Shown: positions 10,196-18,423 of the stretch, piece after piece
Position numbering within the stretch: position 1 is the stretch's first letter
Layout: every line of letters begins with the position of its first letter
Made by a program: the position numbers and the translations under genes
Assembly: GCF_004209755.1 (NCBI RefSeq)
Contig: NZ_CP035913.1
Location: 2,480,001-2,544,000 of the forward strand
Direction of reading: 5' to 3'
DNA from: Pseudoduganella lutea
GTDB lineage: Bacteria > Pseudomonadota > Gammaproteobacteria > Burkholderiales > Burkholderiaceae_D
Length of the DNA: 64,000 nt
The notes under the pieces: generated by a model
Databases searched by the model: none
Told to the model about the DNA's origin: nothing
The model's input: only the letters and a program-made list of their open reading frames with translations

Positions 10196-10918
10196 CTACT
10201 TCGCCTGGCTCGTGCCGGTCCTGCGCAGCGCCAGCGCTGCCGCCTTGTCCTGCGGGACACCAAGCCCCTGCTCGTACAGCCGTGCCAGCCCCTCCCGGGC
10301 CGTATTGTCGCCTGCCGCTGCCGCCTTGCGATACCAAACGACGGCCGCCTCGTAGTCGCGCGGCACGCCCTTGCCGCCTTCGTAGCGTGCACCCATCCAC
10401 AGCTGTGCCGCGGGGTTGCCCCGCACGGCGGCCCTGGTCAGCAGTTCCAGCGCCTGCGGCACGCCGCCTTCCGCCGCGGCGGCCATGGCGGCCTTGTCCG
10501 CCGCGCTGGCGGCAGCAAAGGCCCGCTCCGCCTCGACCGCCGGCTGCTCCGGCTCCTGCATCCACACGTACTGCATCGTCATCCATGCCGCCCGCGGTTT
10601 GCCGTCCTGCCGCGCCGGCGCGAACGGACACTTGGCGATGCCGTCGCGTGCCGCCGCGTCCAGCAGCGGGAAACCGCTCGATGCCGCGATCTTCGACTCG
10701 CGTACCTTGCCCTCTTCATCGATCAGGAAGGCCAGCGTGACCGTTCCCTGCTGCTCGAAGTGCAGCGATTCCCTCGGCCACAGCGGTTTCTCGCACTGGT
10801 ACGGGTCGAAGAGGACCATGGGCTGGACCGGTTTTGCCGGCTCCGCGGCATGGCCCGCCAGGCTGGCGGCAAAGAGCGCCAGCGCGGCGGCACCACGCCT
10901 CATCATGTAATACGTCAT
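10196..10918 (-). CDS. Secreted TonB C-terminal-domain protein with Sel1 repeats (paralogue 2, short)
   Basis: 240 residues from ATG 10918, preceded by GGAAGGGA. A signal peptide (MTYYMMRRGAAALALFAASL) is followed by the same TonB_C-like domain as its neighbours (LWPRESLHFEQQGTVTLAFL, ASSGFPLLDAAARDGIAKCPF) and only two or three Sel1 repeats (AQLWMGARYEGGKGVPRDYE, AREGLARLYEQGLGVPQDKA). It lies 16 bp downstream of paralogue 3 and 168 bp upstream of paralogue 1, so at least two of the three are cotranscribed. Function is not known beyond the domain content. Confidence 0.8.
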   Translation of the reverse strand: MTYYMMRRGAAALALFAASLAGHAAEPAKPVQPMVLFDPYQCEKPLWPRESLHFEQQGTVTLAFLIDEEGKVRESKIAASSGFPLLDAAARDGIAKCPFAPARQDGKPRAAWMTMQYVWMQEPEQPAVEAERAFAAASAADKAAMAAAAEGGVPQALELLTRAAVRGNPAAQLWMGARYEGGKGVPRDYEAAVVWYRKAAAAGDNTAREGLARLYEQGLGVPQDKAAALALRRTGTSQAK

Positions 10919-10934
10919 CTGTTCCCTTCCCTGC

Positions 10935-12032
10935 TCATCGCTGCTGGTTCTCGGCCTCACGCCGTATCCGGGCGCTGTTCGCCGCGTCGCGTTTCAGCGC
11001 ATCGGCGACAACGACATCGAGCGGCACGCCACGCCCGTTCTCGTACAGGCGCGCCAGGCCTTCCTTCGCGGGGTTGTCGCCGACAGCGGCCGCCTTGCGG
11101 TACAGCTCTGCCGCGATGGCATAGTCCTGCGCGACGCCGGTGCCGTTCTCGCGACACCAGCCGAGCAGCCGCTGGGCAACGGGGTCGTTCGCGGCGACCG
11201 CGCCATCGAGCAGCGCGATCATCTCGGCGGTGTCCCCGCCGGGCCGCTGCAGGCGCGATGCCAGCGTCACCTGGGCAGGCGTATTGCCCTGCGCAGCCGC
11301 CTTGCGCAGCCAGTCCTCCGCGGCCTGCTCATCCTTCGCCACGCCCTCGCCGCGCAGCAGCATTTCCGCCAGCATGTTCTGGGAGTTCGGCGAGCCATGC
11401 TCGGCACCGCGGCGGTACAGCGCGGCGCTCTGCGCCAGATCCTTCGGTACCGTGGAGTCCCACCGCAGCGACGATGCGAGCAATTCGATCGCGGTCAGGT
11501 CCCCGGCGGTGGCGGCCGAGCGCAGCAGCTCCGCGCCGCGCGCCGGATCGCGATCGGCCGACATCGTGCTCTGGTAGTAGCGCGCCAGCGCCACCTGGGC
11601 CTTCGTGTCGCCCTGCTCCGCCCGGGCCGTCAACGCGGCCTTGTCGAATCCGTCCGGCTTCGACGGTGCGGGTTCAAGCGTCCACACATACTGCATCTGG
11701 ACCCATGCCGGGATGGCCTTGCTGTCCACGGTGGACGGTTGGAACCGGCATTTCATGATGCCTTCGAGCGCCGCCACATCGAGCAAGGGGAAGCGGCTCG
11801 ACCGTGTCACCTTCGAATCGGTCACGGCACCGCTCGCGCTGATCAGGAACGACAGCGTGACGGTGCCATGCTGTTTTTCCCGCAGGGCTTCCTTGGGCCA
11901 TACGGGCCTGGCGCAGGTAGTGAAATCGGCGACGGCGGCCGTTCTCACCGGGTCGGCCAGTGCGGGTACACCGCTCATCGTGGACAGCGCAACAAGGGCG
12001 GCGCCAAGCCGCGACAGGGTTGGAAATGGCAT
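10935..12032 (-). CDS. Secreted TonB C-terminal-domain protein with Sel1 repeats (paralogue 3)
   Basis: 365 residues. A signal peptide (MPFPTLSRLGAALVALSTMS) leads to a TonB_C-like domain ([40 protein letters not shown], near residues 45-115) and about six Sel1 repeats (SQNMLAEMLLRGEGVAKDEQ, AQRLLGWCRENGTGVAQDYA, KEGLARLYENGRGVPLDVV). The near-identical phrase MQYVWTLE links all three paralogues, pointing to tandem duplication. It is 25 bp upstream of nothing obvious on its own strand except the diguanylate cyclase, which ends just before it. Confidence 0.8.
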   Translation of the reverse strand: MPFPTLSRLGAALVALSTMSGVPALADPVRTAAVADFTTCARPVWPKEALREKQHGTVTLSFLISASGAVTDSKVTRSSRFPLLDVAALEGIMKCRFQPSTVDSKAIPAWVQMQYVWTLEPAPSKPDGFDKAALTARAEQGDTKAQVALARYYQSTMSADRDPARGAELLRSAATAGDLTAIELLASSLRWDSTVPKDLAQSAALYRRGAEHGSPNSQNMLAEMLLRGEGVAKDEQAAEDWLRKAAAQGNTPAQVTLASRLQRPGGDTAEMIALLDGAVAANDPVAQRLLGWCRENGTGVAQDYAIAAELYRKAAAVGDNPAKEGLARLYENGRGVPLDVVVADALKRDAANSARIRREAENQQR

Positions 12033-12057
12033 TCTCGACTGCTCTCTTTACTTGGTT

Positions 12058-13155
12058 TCAGCGACCGGCATGGCGGACTACCCTGTTGCGCCCGCCAGCC
12101 TTGGCCTGGTACAGCGCCTCGTCGGCGTGGGCGATCAGTTCGGTGGCCGCGGCTTCGGCCGGCCCCTCGCCTTCGGCGCCGGCCAGGCAGGCCACGCCGA
12201 TCGAACCGGTGATCGACACCTTCACGCCGCCGGGCAGCTCGATCATCGGCTCCGCCAGGCTGGCGCGGATGCGCTCGGCCACGAAGGCCGCGCTGTCCAG
12301 GCCCGCATCGATCAGCAGTACCACGAATTCCTCGCCACCGAAGCGCGCCAGCGCGTCCGACACGCGCAGTTCGCCCTTGATGCGGCTGGCCACCTCGCGC
12401 AGCACCTCGTCGCCGCCCTGGTGGCCCAGCGTGTCGTTGATGCGCTTGAAATGGTCGATGTCGATGTACAGGAACGACAGGTCATAGTGCTGGCGGCGCG
12501 CCCGCGCGATCTCTTCGAGCAGGCGCCGGTCCAGGTAGCGGCGGTTGAACACGCCGGTCAGCGAATCGGTCAGCCCGATGTACTTCAGCATCTCGTTGCT
12601 GATCACGTTTTCCAGGCAGATCGCGATGATCGACGCCATGTGCTCGACGAAGTCGGTGCCCAGGCTTGGCGTGAACCGGGCCGGATCGGCGCTTCCCAGG
12701 TTCAGCGTGCCGATCACGCGCCGGTTGCGCAGCAGCGGCACGATGGCCACGCTCTGCAACGGCGGCGCGCCGGGAAAGCGGTGCGCATCGCGCGCCGCGT
12801 CATGCGCGCCGAGCAGCGGCTTCGTTTCGGTCCCGAGGGTGAGCTGGCCGATGCCCGGCACGAACAGCAGCTGCGGGAATGCGGCGAAATCGACGCCCAG
12901 CTTTTCCATCACGGTGCGGATATCGTCACCCTCGTCCACCAGCGACAGCGTCACGCTTTCCAGTTCGGAGATGGCCGGCAGCGAGCCGAAGATCCTGCCG
13001 ATCAGCTCGGGAAAATTGGTGGCGGCCACGATTTCCAGGTCGAACGCCTGGTGCCGCATCATGATGTCGTGATTGCGCTCGGCCTGCTCCAGCATCCAGG
13101 CCATGCGGGCGCGCAGCGCGCGGTTCTCGGCCGCCAGGTCTTCGTGATCCGTCAT
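12058..13155 (-). CDS. Diguanylate cyclase with N-terminal GAF-like (possible DUF484) domain
   Basis: 365 residues from ATG 13155 (MTDHEDLAAENRALRARMAW). A short coiled coil at the start is followed by a GAF-like sensor that resembles DUF484 (FDLEIVAATNFPELIGRI through VAIVPLLRNRRVIGTLNLGS, residues about 30-185). The GGDEF domain (about 195-355) has an intact catalytic loop (RFGGEEFVVLL) and an RVSD inhibitory site exactly five residues before it, so the enzyme should make c-di-GMP and show product inhibition. It lacks transmembrane segments and is cytoplasmic. It begins 10 bp after the MOSC gene stop, so the two are probably cotranscribed. Confidence 0.9.
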   Translation of the reverse strand: MTDHEDLAAENRALRARMAWMLEQAERNHDIMMRHQAFDLEIVAATNFPELIGRIFGSLPAISELESVTLSLVDEGDDIRTVMEKLGVDFAAFPQLLFVPGIGQLTLGTETKPLLGAHDAARDAHRFPGAPPLQSVAIVPLLRNRRVIGTLNLGSADPARFTPSLGTDFVEHMASIIAICLENVISNEMLKYIGLTDSLTGVFNRRYLDRRLLEEIARARRQHYDLSFLYIDIDHFKRINDTLGHQGGDEVLREVASRIKGELRVSDALARFGGEEFVVLLIDAGLDSAAFVAERIRASLAEPMIELPGGVKVSITGSIGVACLAGAEGEGPAEAAATELIAHADEALYQAKAGGRNRVVRHAGR

Positions 13156-13165
13156 CGGCTGCCGT

Positions 13166-14017
13166 TCAGAAGGCCAGTTCCACGTCCACTTCCTGGCCCA
13201 CGCGCACGGTTGCGCCATCGCCATCGAGCAGGATGTTGTTCATGCCGAAGCAGATGGCGCCATCGACTTCCGGCTTGGCGCGGTAGCCCTGCAGGATATC
13301 GAGCGGGTCGGGGCCGAACTCGCCGGTGGCCTGGTCGATCGACGGCATCGGGCAGCGCGGGCACGGCTTCACGGGCTTGAGCACCGCACCGCCGGCGCGG
13401 AAGGTGTCGACATAGTCTTCTTCATAGGCGCCGATACCGTCGACGACGAGGTTCGGACGAAAACGGTTCATCGGCAATGGCGCGCGCCCTGCGCCTTCCA
13501 GCCGGCCATTCAGGTCGCGCAGCGATTCGGCACCGATGACGAGGATCGGGTAACCATCGGAAAACAGCGTGGGTGCCTCGATACCGCCGGTCCATGCCGG
13601 ATTGGCGAGCCGCAGCGCATCCGGGTGGAAGCGCACCAGCCGGCACGGCACGCCCAGGTAGTTGCTGAACCATGTGGCCGTCAGCGCGTCGCAGTCATAG
13701 GCCTTGAGGGTGTGATCCCAGACCTGTACGGTCAGCGTGGGCGCCGTTTCGGGATCGGGCAGGCCGAGGGGGATTTCCAGGCGCAGCATGCCGGGCGCGC
13801 GCAGTTCGAGCGTATCGAGCTTGAGGCGCGGCGCGATCAGTGCCATTTTCGGATGCTCGCGCTGGGTCAGGCAGGCGCCCGCCGCGTCGACGACCATCCA
13901 TTCGCGATCATAGATCTGCTCGGACATCAGGCCGGCGCGCGTAAGCGTTGCCGCCCGCAGCGCAATGCCGCCACAGGATTTGACCGGATACAGGGTAATT
14001 TCAGAAAGGATCGCCAT
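13166..14017 (-). CDS. MOSC domain-containing protein (YcbX-like)
   Basis: 283 residues from ATG 14017 (MAILSEITLYPVKSCGGIAL). The N-terminal MOSC beta-barrel covers residues 1-110, with YDREWMVVDAAGACLTQREH. The MOSC domain follows, including MNRFRPNLVV and the conserved Cys segment KPVKPCPRCPMPSID near residue 240 that in this family ligates molybdenum cofactor. Such proteins belong to the mARC/YcbX group that reduces N-hydroxylated compounds with an electron-donating partner. The N-terminal fusion to a ferredoxin domain seen in some YcbX proteins is absent. A longer open frame upstream is Arg/Pro rich and looks like an antisense artefact of the NYN gene tail. Confidence 0.88.
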   Translation of the reverse strand: MAILSEITLYPVKSCGGIALRAATLTRAGLMSEQIYDREWMVVDAAGACLTQREHPKMALIAPRLKLDTLELRAPGMLRLEIPLGLPDPETAPTLTVQVWDHTLKAYDCDALTATWFSNYLGVPCRLVRFHPDALRLANPAWTGGIEAPTLFSDGYPILVIGAESLRDLNGRLEGAGRAPLPMNRFRPNLVVDGIGAYEEDYVDTFRAGGAVLKPVKPCPRCPMPSIDQATGEFGPDPLDILQGYRAKPEVDGAICFGMNNILLDGDGATVRVGQEVDVELAF

Positions 14018-14150
14018 CGACCAGCCGCCATGAGTTTCTGTGACGCGCAGTATGGCAGCAAAGCAGGCGGCAGTAAATTGCCGCGGTCGCGGCACCGGCC
14101 GGAAACGAAAATGGCCGGCAACGGCCGGCCATTCGGAGGAGAGGAGGAGG

Positions 14151-15854
14151 TCAGCCTTCGCTGTCGCCCTCGGGCTTGCTCTTCGGCTTGCGCGGCAGCC
14201 TGCTGCGCGAAGGCGTGCGCGGCTTCTTGGCAGGTTGCGGTGCCGCCTCGCCGGCCGGCTCGGCAGGCTCCAGCGGCGCGGGGCTTTCCTCGGCTGCCGG
14301 TGCCGGCGCTTGTGGCGCCTCGGCTTCCGGTTCCGGCTCCGGTGCAGGGGCCGGCTCCGCCGTGGCTTTCGCCTTGCTGGACCGCGCGGGCTTCTTCGCC
14401 GCCGCCAGCTTGCGTGCCGGAGTACGGCTGCGCTTGGCAGGCGCCGGTTCCGCCTCGGCCGGTGCTTCGGCTTCGGCGTCGTCTTCCGCCTGGGCTTCCG
14501 GCGCAGCGTCCGTTTCCGCATGCAGTTCGGCCAGGGCCTTGGCCGCCTGCTCGGCCGCCGTCAGTTGCCCGGCAGCCCGGGCGCGGCGCGTTTCCTTGAC
14601 TTCGCGGGCCATTTCTTCCAGCGCCTGCTCGGCGGAAGCCAGCTCGCTGGCGTAATCGGCAGCGGCCGATTCGAGCGCCACCGCCAGTTCGTCCGCATCC
14701 AGATCGGCGCCGTCGGCAATTTCCTCGCCCAGGTCTTCGGCCACGTCGTCAGCCATGTTGTTGGCCGCAGCATTGCCTGCATCGTCAGTCGCGGTGTCGA
14801 CCACCTCGTCGTCGGCTTCCCCGGCTTCCTGGCTGCCCGCGTCGCTGCGCGCGCCCCACGGCCCGGAAGGTGCCGCGGTTTCCGTCGCTTCAGGCACGCC
14901 GTTGCGGCGATTGCGCCCGCCACGATTGCCGCGGCCACGCCGCCCTTCGCGCTTATCCTGCGCGTCGGCTGCTTCCTGCGTGCTCACCACGGCTTCGGTC
15001 GCCGCGTCGACATCGGCCACTTCGACCACCGGCAGCGCCGCATTGCTGCTGCGGTAGACATAGGCGCCGGATTTCTCGTCGCGGCCGAATTCGAGCAGGC
15101 CGCGCGCCTTCATTTCCTCCAGCAGGTTGCCGAAGGTGCGGAAGCCGTAATACGCCTCGTTGAAGTCCGGCTTGCGGCGCTTGATCGCTTCCTTCAGCAC
15201 CGAAGCCCAGATCTTGCCGCTGTCGCCACGCTCGGCAATGAGGGCATCGAAGGTTTCGTAGGCGATGTCCAGCGCTTCGGCGCGGCGCTTCTCGGATTCG
15301 TCGCGCTTCTTCTTTTCCTCTTCCGGCGAGCGCTTCGGCTGCTGCTGGTCGCGCACGTCGCGGCGCTGGCGGCGGCTTTCGCGCACCAGGTCGTCGTAGA
15401 AGATGAATTCGTCGCAGTTGGCGACCAGCAGGTCGGACGTGGAATCCTTGACACCCACGCCGATCACCTTCTTGTTGTTTTCTCGCAGCTTCGACACCAG
15501 CGGCGAGAAATCGGAATCGCCGGAAATGATGACGAAGGTATTCACGTGGGCCTTCGTGTAGCAAAGGTCCAGTGCATCGACGACCATGCGGATGTCGGCC
15601 GAATTCTTGCCGGAGATGCGCACGTGCGGGATTTCGATCAGCTCGAAGTTCGCTTCATGCATCGGGCTCTTGAACGCCTTGTAGCGGTCCCAGTCGCAGT
15701 AAGCCTTCTTGACCACGATGCTACCCTTGAGCAGCAGGCGTTCCAGCACGGGCTTGATGTCGAATTTTTCGTAGTTCGCGTCGCGCACGCCGAGCGCGAC
15801 GTTCTCGAAGTCGCAGAACAGCGCCATGCTGACATTATCGTTGGATGAAGCCAT
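14151..15854 (-). CDS. NYN domain protein with OST-HTH/LOTUS domain and long acidic/Lys-rich tail
   Basis: 567 residues. The N-terminal NYN (PIN-like) ribonuclease fold has conserved acidic residues in ALFCDFENVALG (near 14), SADIRMVVDALDL (near 85) and FVIISGDSDFSPLVSKLREN (near 108-125). A basic linker, rich in Arg/Glu/Lys, is followed by an OST-HTH/LOTUS domain at about 190-270 (IWASVLKEAIKRRKPDFNEA, ARGLLEFGRDEKSGAYVYR). The rest (about 280-567) is low complexity: acidic and Ala-rich, then Pro/Lys/Arg-rich, probably disordered and RNA-binding. It probably acts on RNA. Start ATG 15854 follows a leader with the GGGGGT run at 15866-15871. It has no obvious operon partner. Confidence 0.87.
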   Translation of the reverse strand: MASSNDNVSMALFCDFENVALGVRDANYEKFDIKPVLERLLLKGSIVVKKAYCDWDRYKAFKSPMHEANFELIEIPHVRISGKNSADIRMVVDALDLCYTKAHVNTFVIISGDSDFSPLVSKLRENNKKVIGVGVKDSTSDLLVANCDEFIFYDDLVRESRRQRRDVRDQQQPKRSPEEEKKKRDESEKRRAEALDIAYETFDALIAERGDSGKIWASVLKEAIKRRKPDFNEAYYGFRTFGNLLEEMKARGLLEFGRDEKSGAYVYRSSNAALPVVEVADVDAATEAVVSTQEAADAQDKREGRRGRGNRGGRNRRNGVPEATETAAPSGPWGARSDAGSQEAGEADDEVVDTATDDAGNAAANNMADDVAEDLGEEIADGADLDADELAVALESAAADYASELASAEQALEEMAREVKETRRARAAGQLTAAEQAAKALAELHAETDAAPEAQAEDDAEAEAPAEAEPAPAKRSRTPARKLAAAKKPARSSKAKATAEPAPAPEPEPEAEAPQAPAPAAEESPAPLEPAEPAGEAAPQPAKKPRTPSRSRLPRKPKSKPEGDSEG

Positions 15855-15968
15855 GAGTCTCTTGGGGGGTAGCGGTGGAGCCGCCGATTATACAGCCAGC
15901 GTTGCCGCCGCCTCGCACGCCGTGCGCTACTGATGTATTCTCGCCGTTTTACCCGACAGGAGGATCCG

Positions 15969-16472
15969 ATGAGGCCACTGGCCACCACTTTCGCCGCCGC
16001 GGCAGCCGCCGTGGCGCTGGTTGCCGCCCCGGCGCACGCGCAGCTGCCGGATGCCGCCGGATTCACGCAACAGGTCAACGCCTTCGTCGACGGCTGGCAC
16101 GACGATGCCGCCCATGCCCGCCCGGCATATTTCGACAAGATCGCGCCGAACGGCGTGTACATCGGCACCGACAAGACCGAGGTATGGACGCGCGACCAGT
16201 TCAAGGCATGGGCGAAACCGTATTTCGACGCGAAGAAGGCATGGGCTTTCACCGCGCAGAAGCGCAATGTGTACTTTTCCTCCGACCGGCGCTATGTGTG
16301 GTTCGATGAACAGCTGAGCACACAGATGGGCACCTGCCAGGCCAGCGGCGTGCTGCGCAACACGGGCAAGGGTTTCCTGGTCGAGCATTACCAGCTGTCG
16401 CTGGCGGTGCCGAACGCGCTGGTCGGCGGGTTCGCGAAGGCGATCGCGGAATTTGAAGCAAAAGGCAAATAA
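15969..16472 (+). CDS. Secreted SnoaL/NTF2-like protein
   Basis: 167 residues from ATG 15969, selected because AGGAGG lies 5-6 nt upstream and the signal peptide begins there (MRPLATTFAAAAAAVALVAA, cut near APAHA). The mature part is an NTF2/SnoaL-like fold: FVDGWHDDAAHARPAYFDKI, NGVYIGTDKTEVWTRDQF, and the closing FLVEHYQLSLAVPN. This fold serves as scaffold for many small-molecule enzymes or binding proteins; no catalytic set is recognisable. The glycosyltransferase GTG start abuts its stop codon, so the two are one unit. Confidence 0.75.
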   Translation: MRPLATTFAAAAAAVALVAAPAHAQLPDAAGFTQQVNAFVDGWHDDAAHARPAYFDKIAPNGVYIGTDKTEVWTRDQFKAWAKPYFDAKKAWAFTAQKRNVYFSSDRRYVWFDEQLSTQMGTCQASGVLRNTGKGFLVEHYQLSLAVPNALVGGFAKAIAEFEAKGK

Positions 16473-17696
16473 GTGGCACGCATCCTCTTCATCCACCAGA
16501 ACTTTCCCGGCCAGTTCCGCCACCTGGCGCCCGCGCTCGCGGCCGACGGCCATGAAGTGGTGGCGCTCGGCATGGCCGAGCATGCCGAGCGCCTGCCCGG
16601 CGTGCGCTATTTCGTGCACCACGCGCGCGTGCCGGCGGACGCGGGCCAACAGGCCGCGCAACTGAAGGACCTGTACAGCAAGGTGCTGCGCGGCGAATCG
16701 GCCGGCGCAACGCTGCACCGCCTGAAAACGGAAGGCTTCACCCCGGATATCGTGTTCGCCCACCCCGGCTGGGGCGAGGCGCTGTACGTGAAGGACGTGT
16801 TCCCGCGGGCCCGGTTGCTGATCTACGCCGAATACTATTACGGCGCCGAGGGCGGCGATTCGCATTTCGATCCCGAGTTCTCCGCGCCACCCGACCTGGC
16901 AAGCCTGCAGCGGCTACGGCTGCGCAATACCCACCTGCTGCACGCGATGGCCGAGGCCGATGCCGGCCTGTCGCCGACCGTGTTCCAGGCCGACCGCCAT
17001 CCGGCATGGTTCCGCGACCGCATCAGCGTGATCCACGACGGCATCGACACCGACCGCTTCCGCCCCGATGCGTACGCGCGCGTATCGCTGACCGGCGCCG
17101 GCCTCACGCTGAAGCCGGGCGACGAAGTGGTCACGTTCGTCTCGCGCCAGCTGGAACCCTACCGCGGCTACCACATCTTCATGCGTGCGCTGCCCGAACT
17201 GCAGCGCCTGCGGCCGAATGCGCGGGTGGTCCTCGTGGGCGGCGACAGTGTCAGCTATGGTGCCGCCGCGCCGCAAGGCAAGACGTGGAAGGCGATCTTC
17301 CGCGACGAGGTGATGCCGCGGCTGGACATGAGCCGCGTGCACTTCGTGGGCCGCCTGCCCCATGCGCTGCTCACGCAGCTGATGCAGGTATCGGCCGTCT
17401 ACACCTACCTCACGTACCCGTTCGTGCTGTCCTGGTCGCTGATGGAAGCCATGAGCACCGGCTGCCTGATCGTGGGCTCGCGCACCGCGCCATTGCAGGA
17501 AGTGATCGAACATGGCCACAACGGCCTGCTGACGGACTTCTTCGACCATGGCGCCCTGGCGGAAACGATCGCCGATACGCTGGCGCGCCGCGACAGCCTG
17601 GCGCACCTGCGCGTGGCGGCACGGCAGACGATCGTCGATGGCTACGACCTGCGCCGGCATTGCCTGCCGGCGCAGAAGCGCTTCGTGCTGGGTTAA
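16473..17696 (+). CDS. Family 4 glycosyltransferase
   Basis: 407 residues from GTG 16473, immediately after the upstream TAA, with AAAGG a short distance before it. The N-terminal GT-B half is MARILFIHQNFPGQFRHLAP and matches the Glyco_trans_4_3 type domain. The C-terminal half (about 215-400) has the GT4 donor site VVTFVSRQLEPYRGYHIFM and the E-x7-E motif in SLMEAMSTGCLIVGSRTAPL followed by QEVIEHGHNG. It probably transfers a sugar from a nucleotide donor to a polysaccharide or lipid. No other polysaccharide genes are nearby. Its last bases overlap the stop of the convergent beta-propeller gene. Confidence 0.88.
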   Translation: MARILFIHQNFPGQFRHLAPALAADGHEVVALGMAEHAERLPGVRYFVHHARVPADAGQQAAQLKDLYSKVLRGESAGATLHRLKTEGFTPDIVFAHPGWGEALYVKDVFPRARLLIYAEYYYGAEGGDSHFDPEFSAPPDLASLQRLRLRNTHLLHAMAEADAGLSPTVFQADRHPAWFRDRISVIHDGIDTDRFRPDAYARVSLTGAGLTLKPGDEVVTFVSRQLEPYRGYHIFMRALPELQRLRPNARVVLVGGDSVSYGAAAPQGKTWKAIFRDEVMPRLDMSRVHFVGRLPHALLTQLMQVSAVYTYLTYPFVLSWSLMEAMSTGCLIVGSRTAPLQEVIEHGHNGLLTDFFDHGALAETIADTLARRDSLAHLRVAARQTIVDGYDLRRHCLPAQKRFVLG

Positions 17697-18376
17697 GCGG
17701 GCGCCGCCACTTTCGGGCGCCGTACGGCGCGCACCTTGCCGCTGGCGCCGCCGCCACAGTAGAACAGGTCCGCGCCATCGGATTCGAGCCCGCTCACGCC
17801 AACGCCCGGGGGCATGTCCAGCCGTTCGAGCACGGCCCCGGTGTGCGGATCGATACGGCGGATGTCGCTGGCATCGCCTTCCCAGGTGCCATGCCACAGC
17901 TCACCGTCGACCCACGTCACGCCGGTGACGAAGCGGTTGCTTTCGATGGTGCGCCGGATCGCCCCCGTATCGGGATCGATCTGGTGGATCCTGCGGCCGC
18001 GGTACTGGCCCACCCACAGGCTGCCCTCGGCCCAGGCCAGCCCCGAGTCGCCGCCATCGCCGGGCGCCGGAATCGACGCCACGACCGCGCCGCTGGCGGG
18101 ATCGATCTTGTCGATCCGCGCTTCGGCGATCTGGTACAGGTAGGTGCCGTCGAACGCGGTACCGGCGTCGCCCGGCCGCTCGATCGAGCGTGCCACGGCG
18201 CCGCTGCGCGGATCGAAGGCGACCAGCCTGGCGCCGGTGGCGGCCCAGACCTGCGTGCCGTCGTGCGTAACGCCGTGGATCGTGTCGGCGCCGGCAAAGG
18301 GGCCATATTCACGGACGATCTCGGCGGCCTGGCCGCCGGCTTCCAGCTCGTTCCTGCTCAAGGTTTCGCTCATCAT
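17693..18376 (-). CDS. YncE/SMP-30-like beta-propeller protein
   Basis: 227 residues. GGAGGTG lies 5 nt before ATG 18376, and a second ATG follows at once. There are repeated blades of about 40 residues with the pattern GDSGLAWAEGSLWVGQYRGR and a recurring IDPDTGAI/FDPRSGAV turn, as in YncE or glutaminyl-cyclase-like propellers. There is no signal peptide, so it is probably cytoplasmic. It lies 47 bp downstream of the TPR/winged-helix gene on the same strand; the pair is probably an operon in which this protein may sense or modify the regulator's ligand (inference). No catalytic residues can be assigned. Confidence 0.72.
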   Translation of the reverse strand: MMSETLSRNELEAGGQAAEIVREYGPFAGADTIHGVTHDGTQVWAATGARLVAFDPRSGAVARSIERPGDAGTAFDGTYLYQIAEARIDKIDPASGAVVASIPAPGDGGDSGLAWAEGSLWVGQYRGRRIHQIDPDTGAIRRTIESNRFVTGVTWVDGELWHGTWEGDASDIRRIDPHTGAVLERLDMPPGVGVSGLESDGADLFYCGGGASGKVRAVRRPKVAAPA

Positions 18377-18423
18377 TTTTCACCTCCAGGTAAGGCACCG
18401 CGAAGGGGCGCCGCGAAACCACT

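Noticed and set aside
13166..14521. Longer start for the MOSC protein at 14521
   Set aside because: The extra 168 residues are Arg/Pro-rich and read antisense-like through the NYN gene tail; the family begins at MAILSEITLYPVKS.
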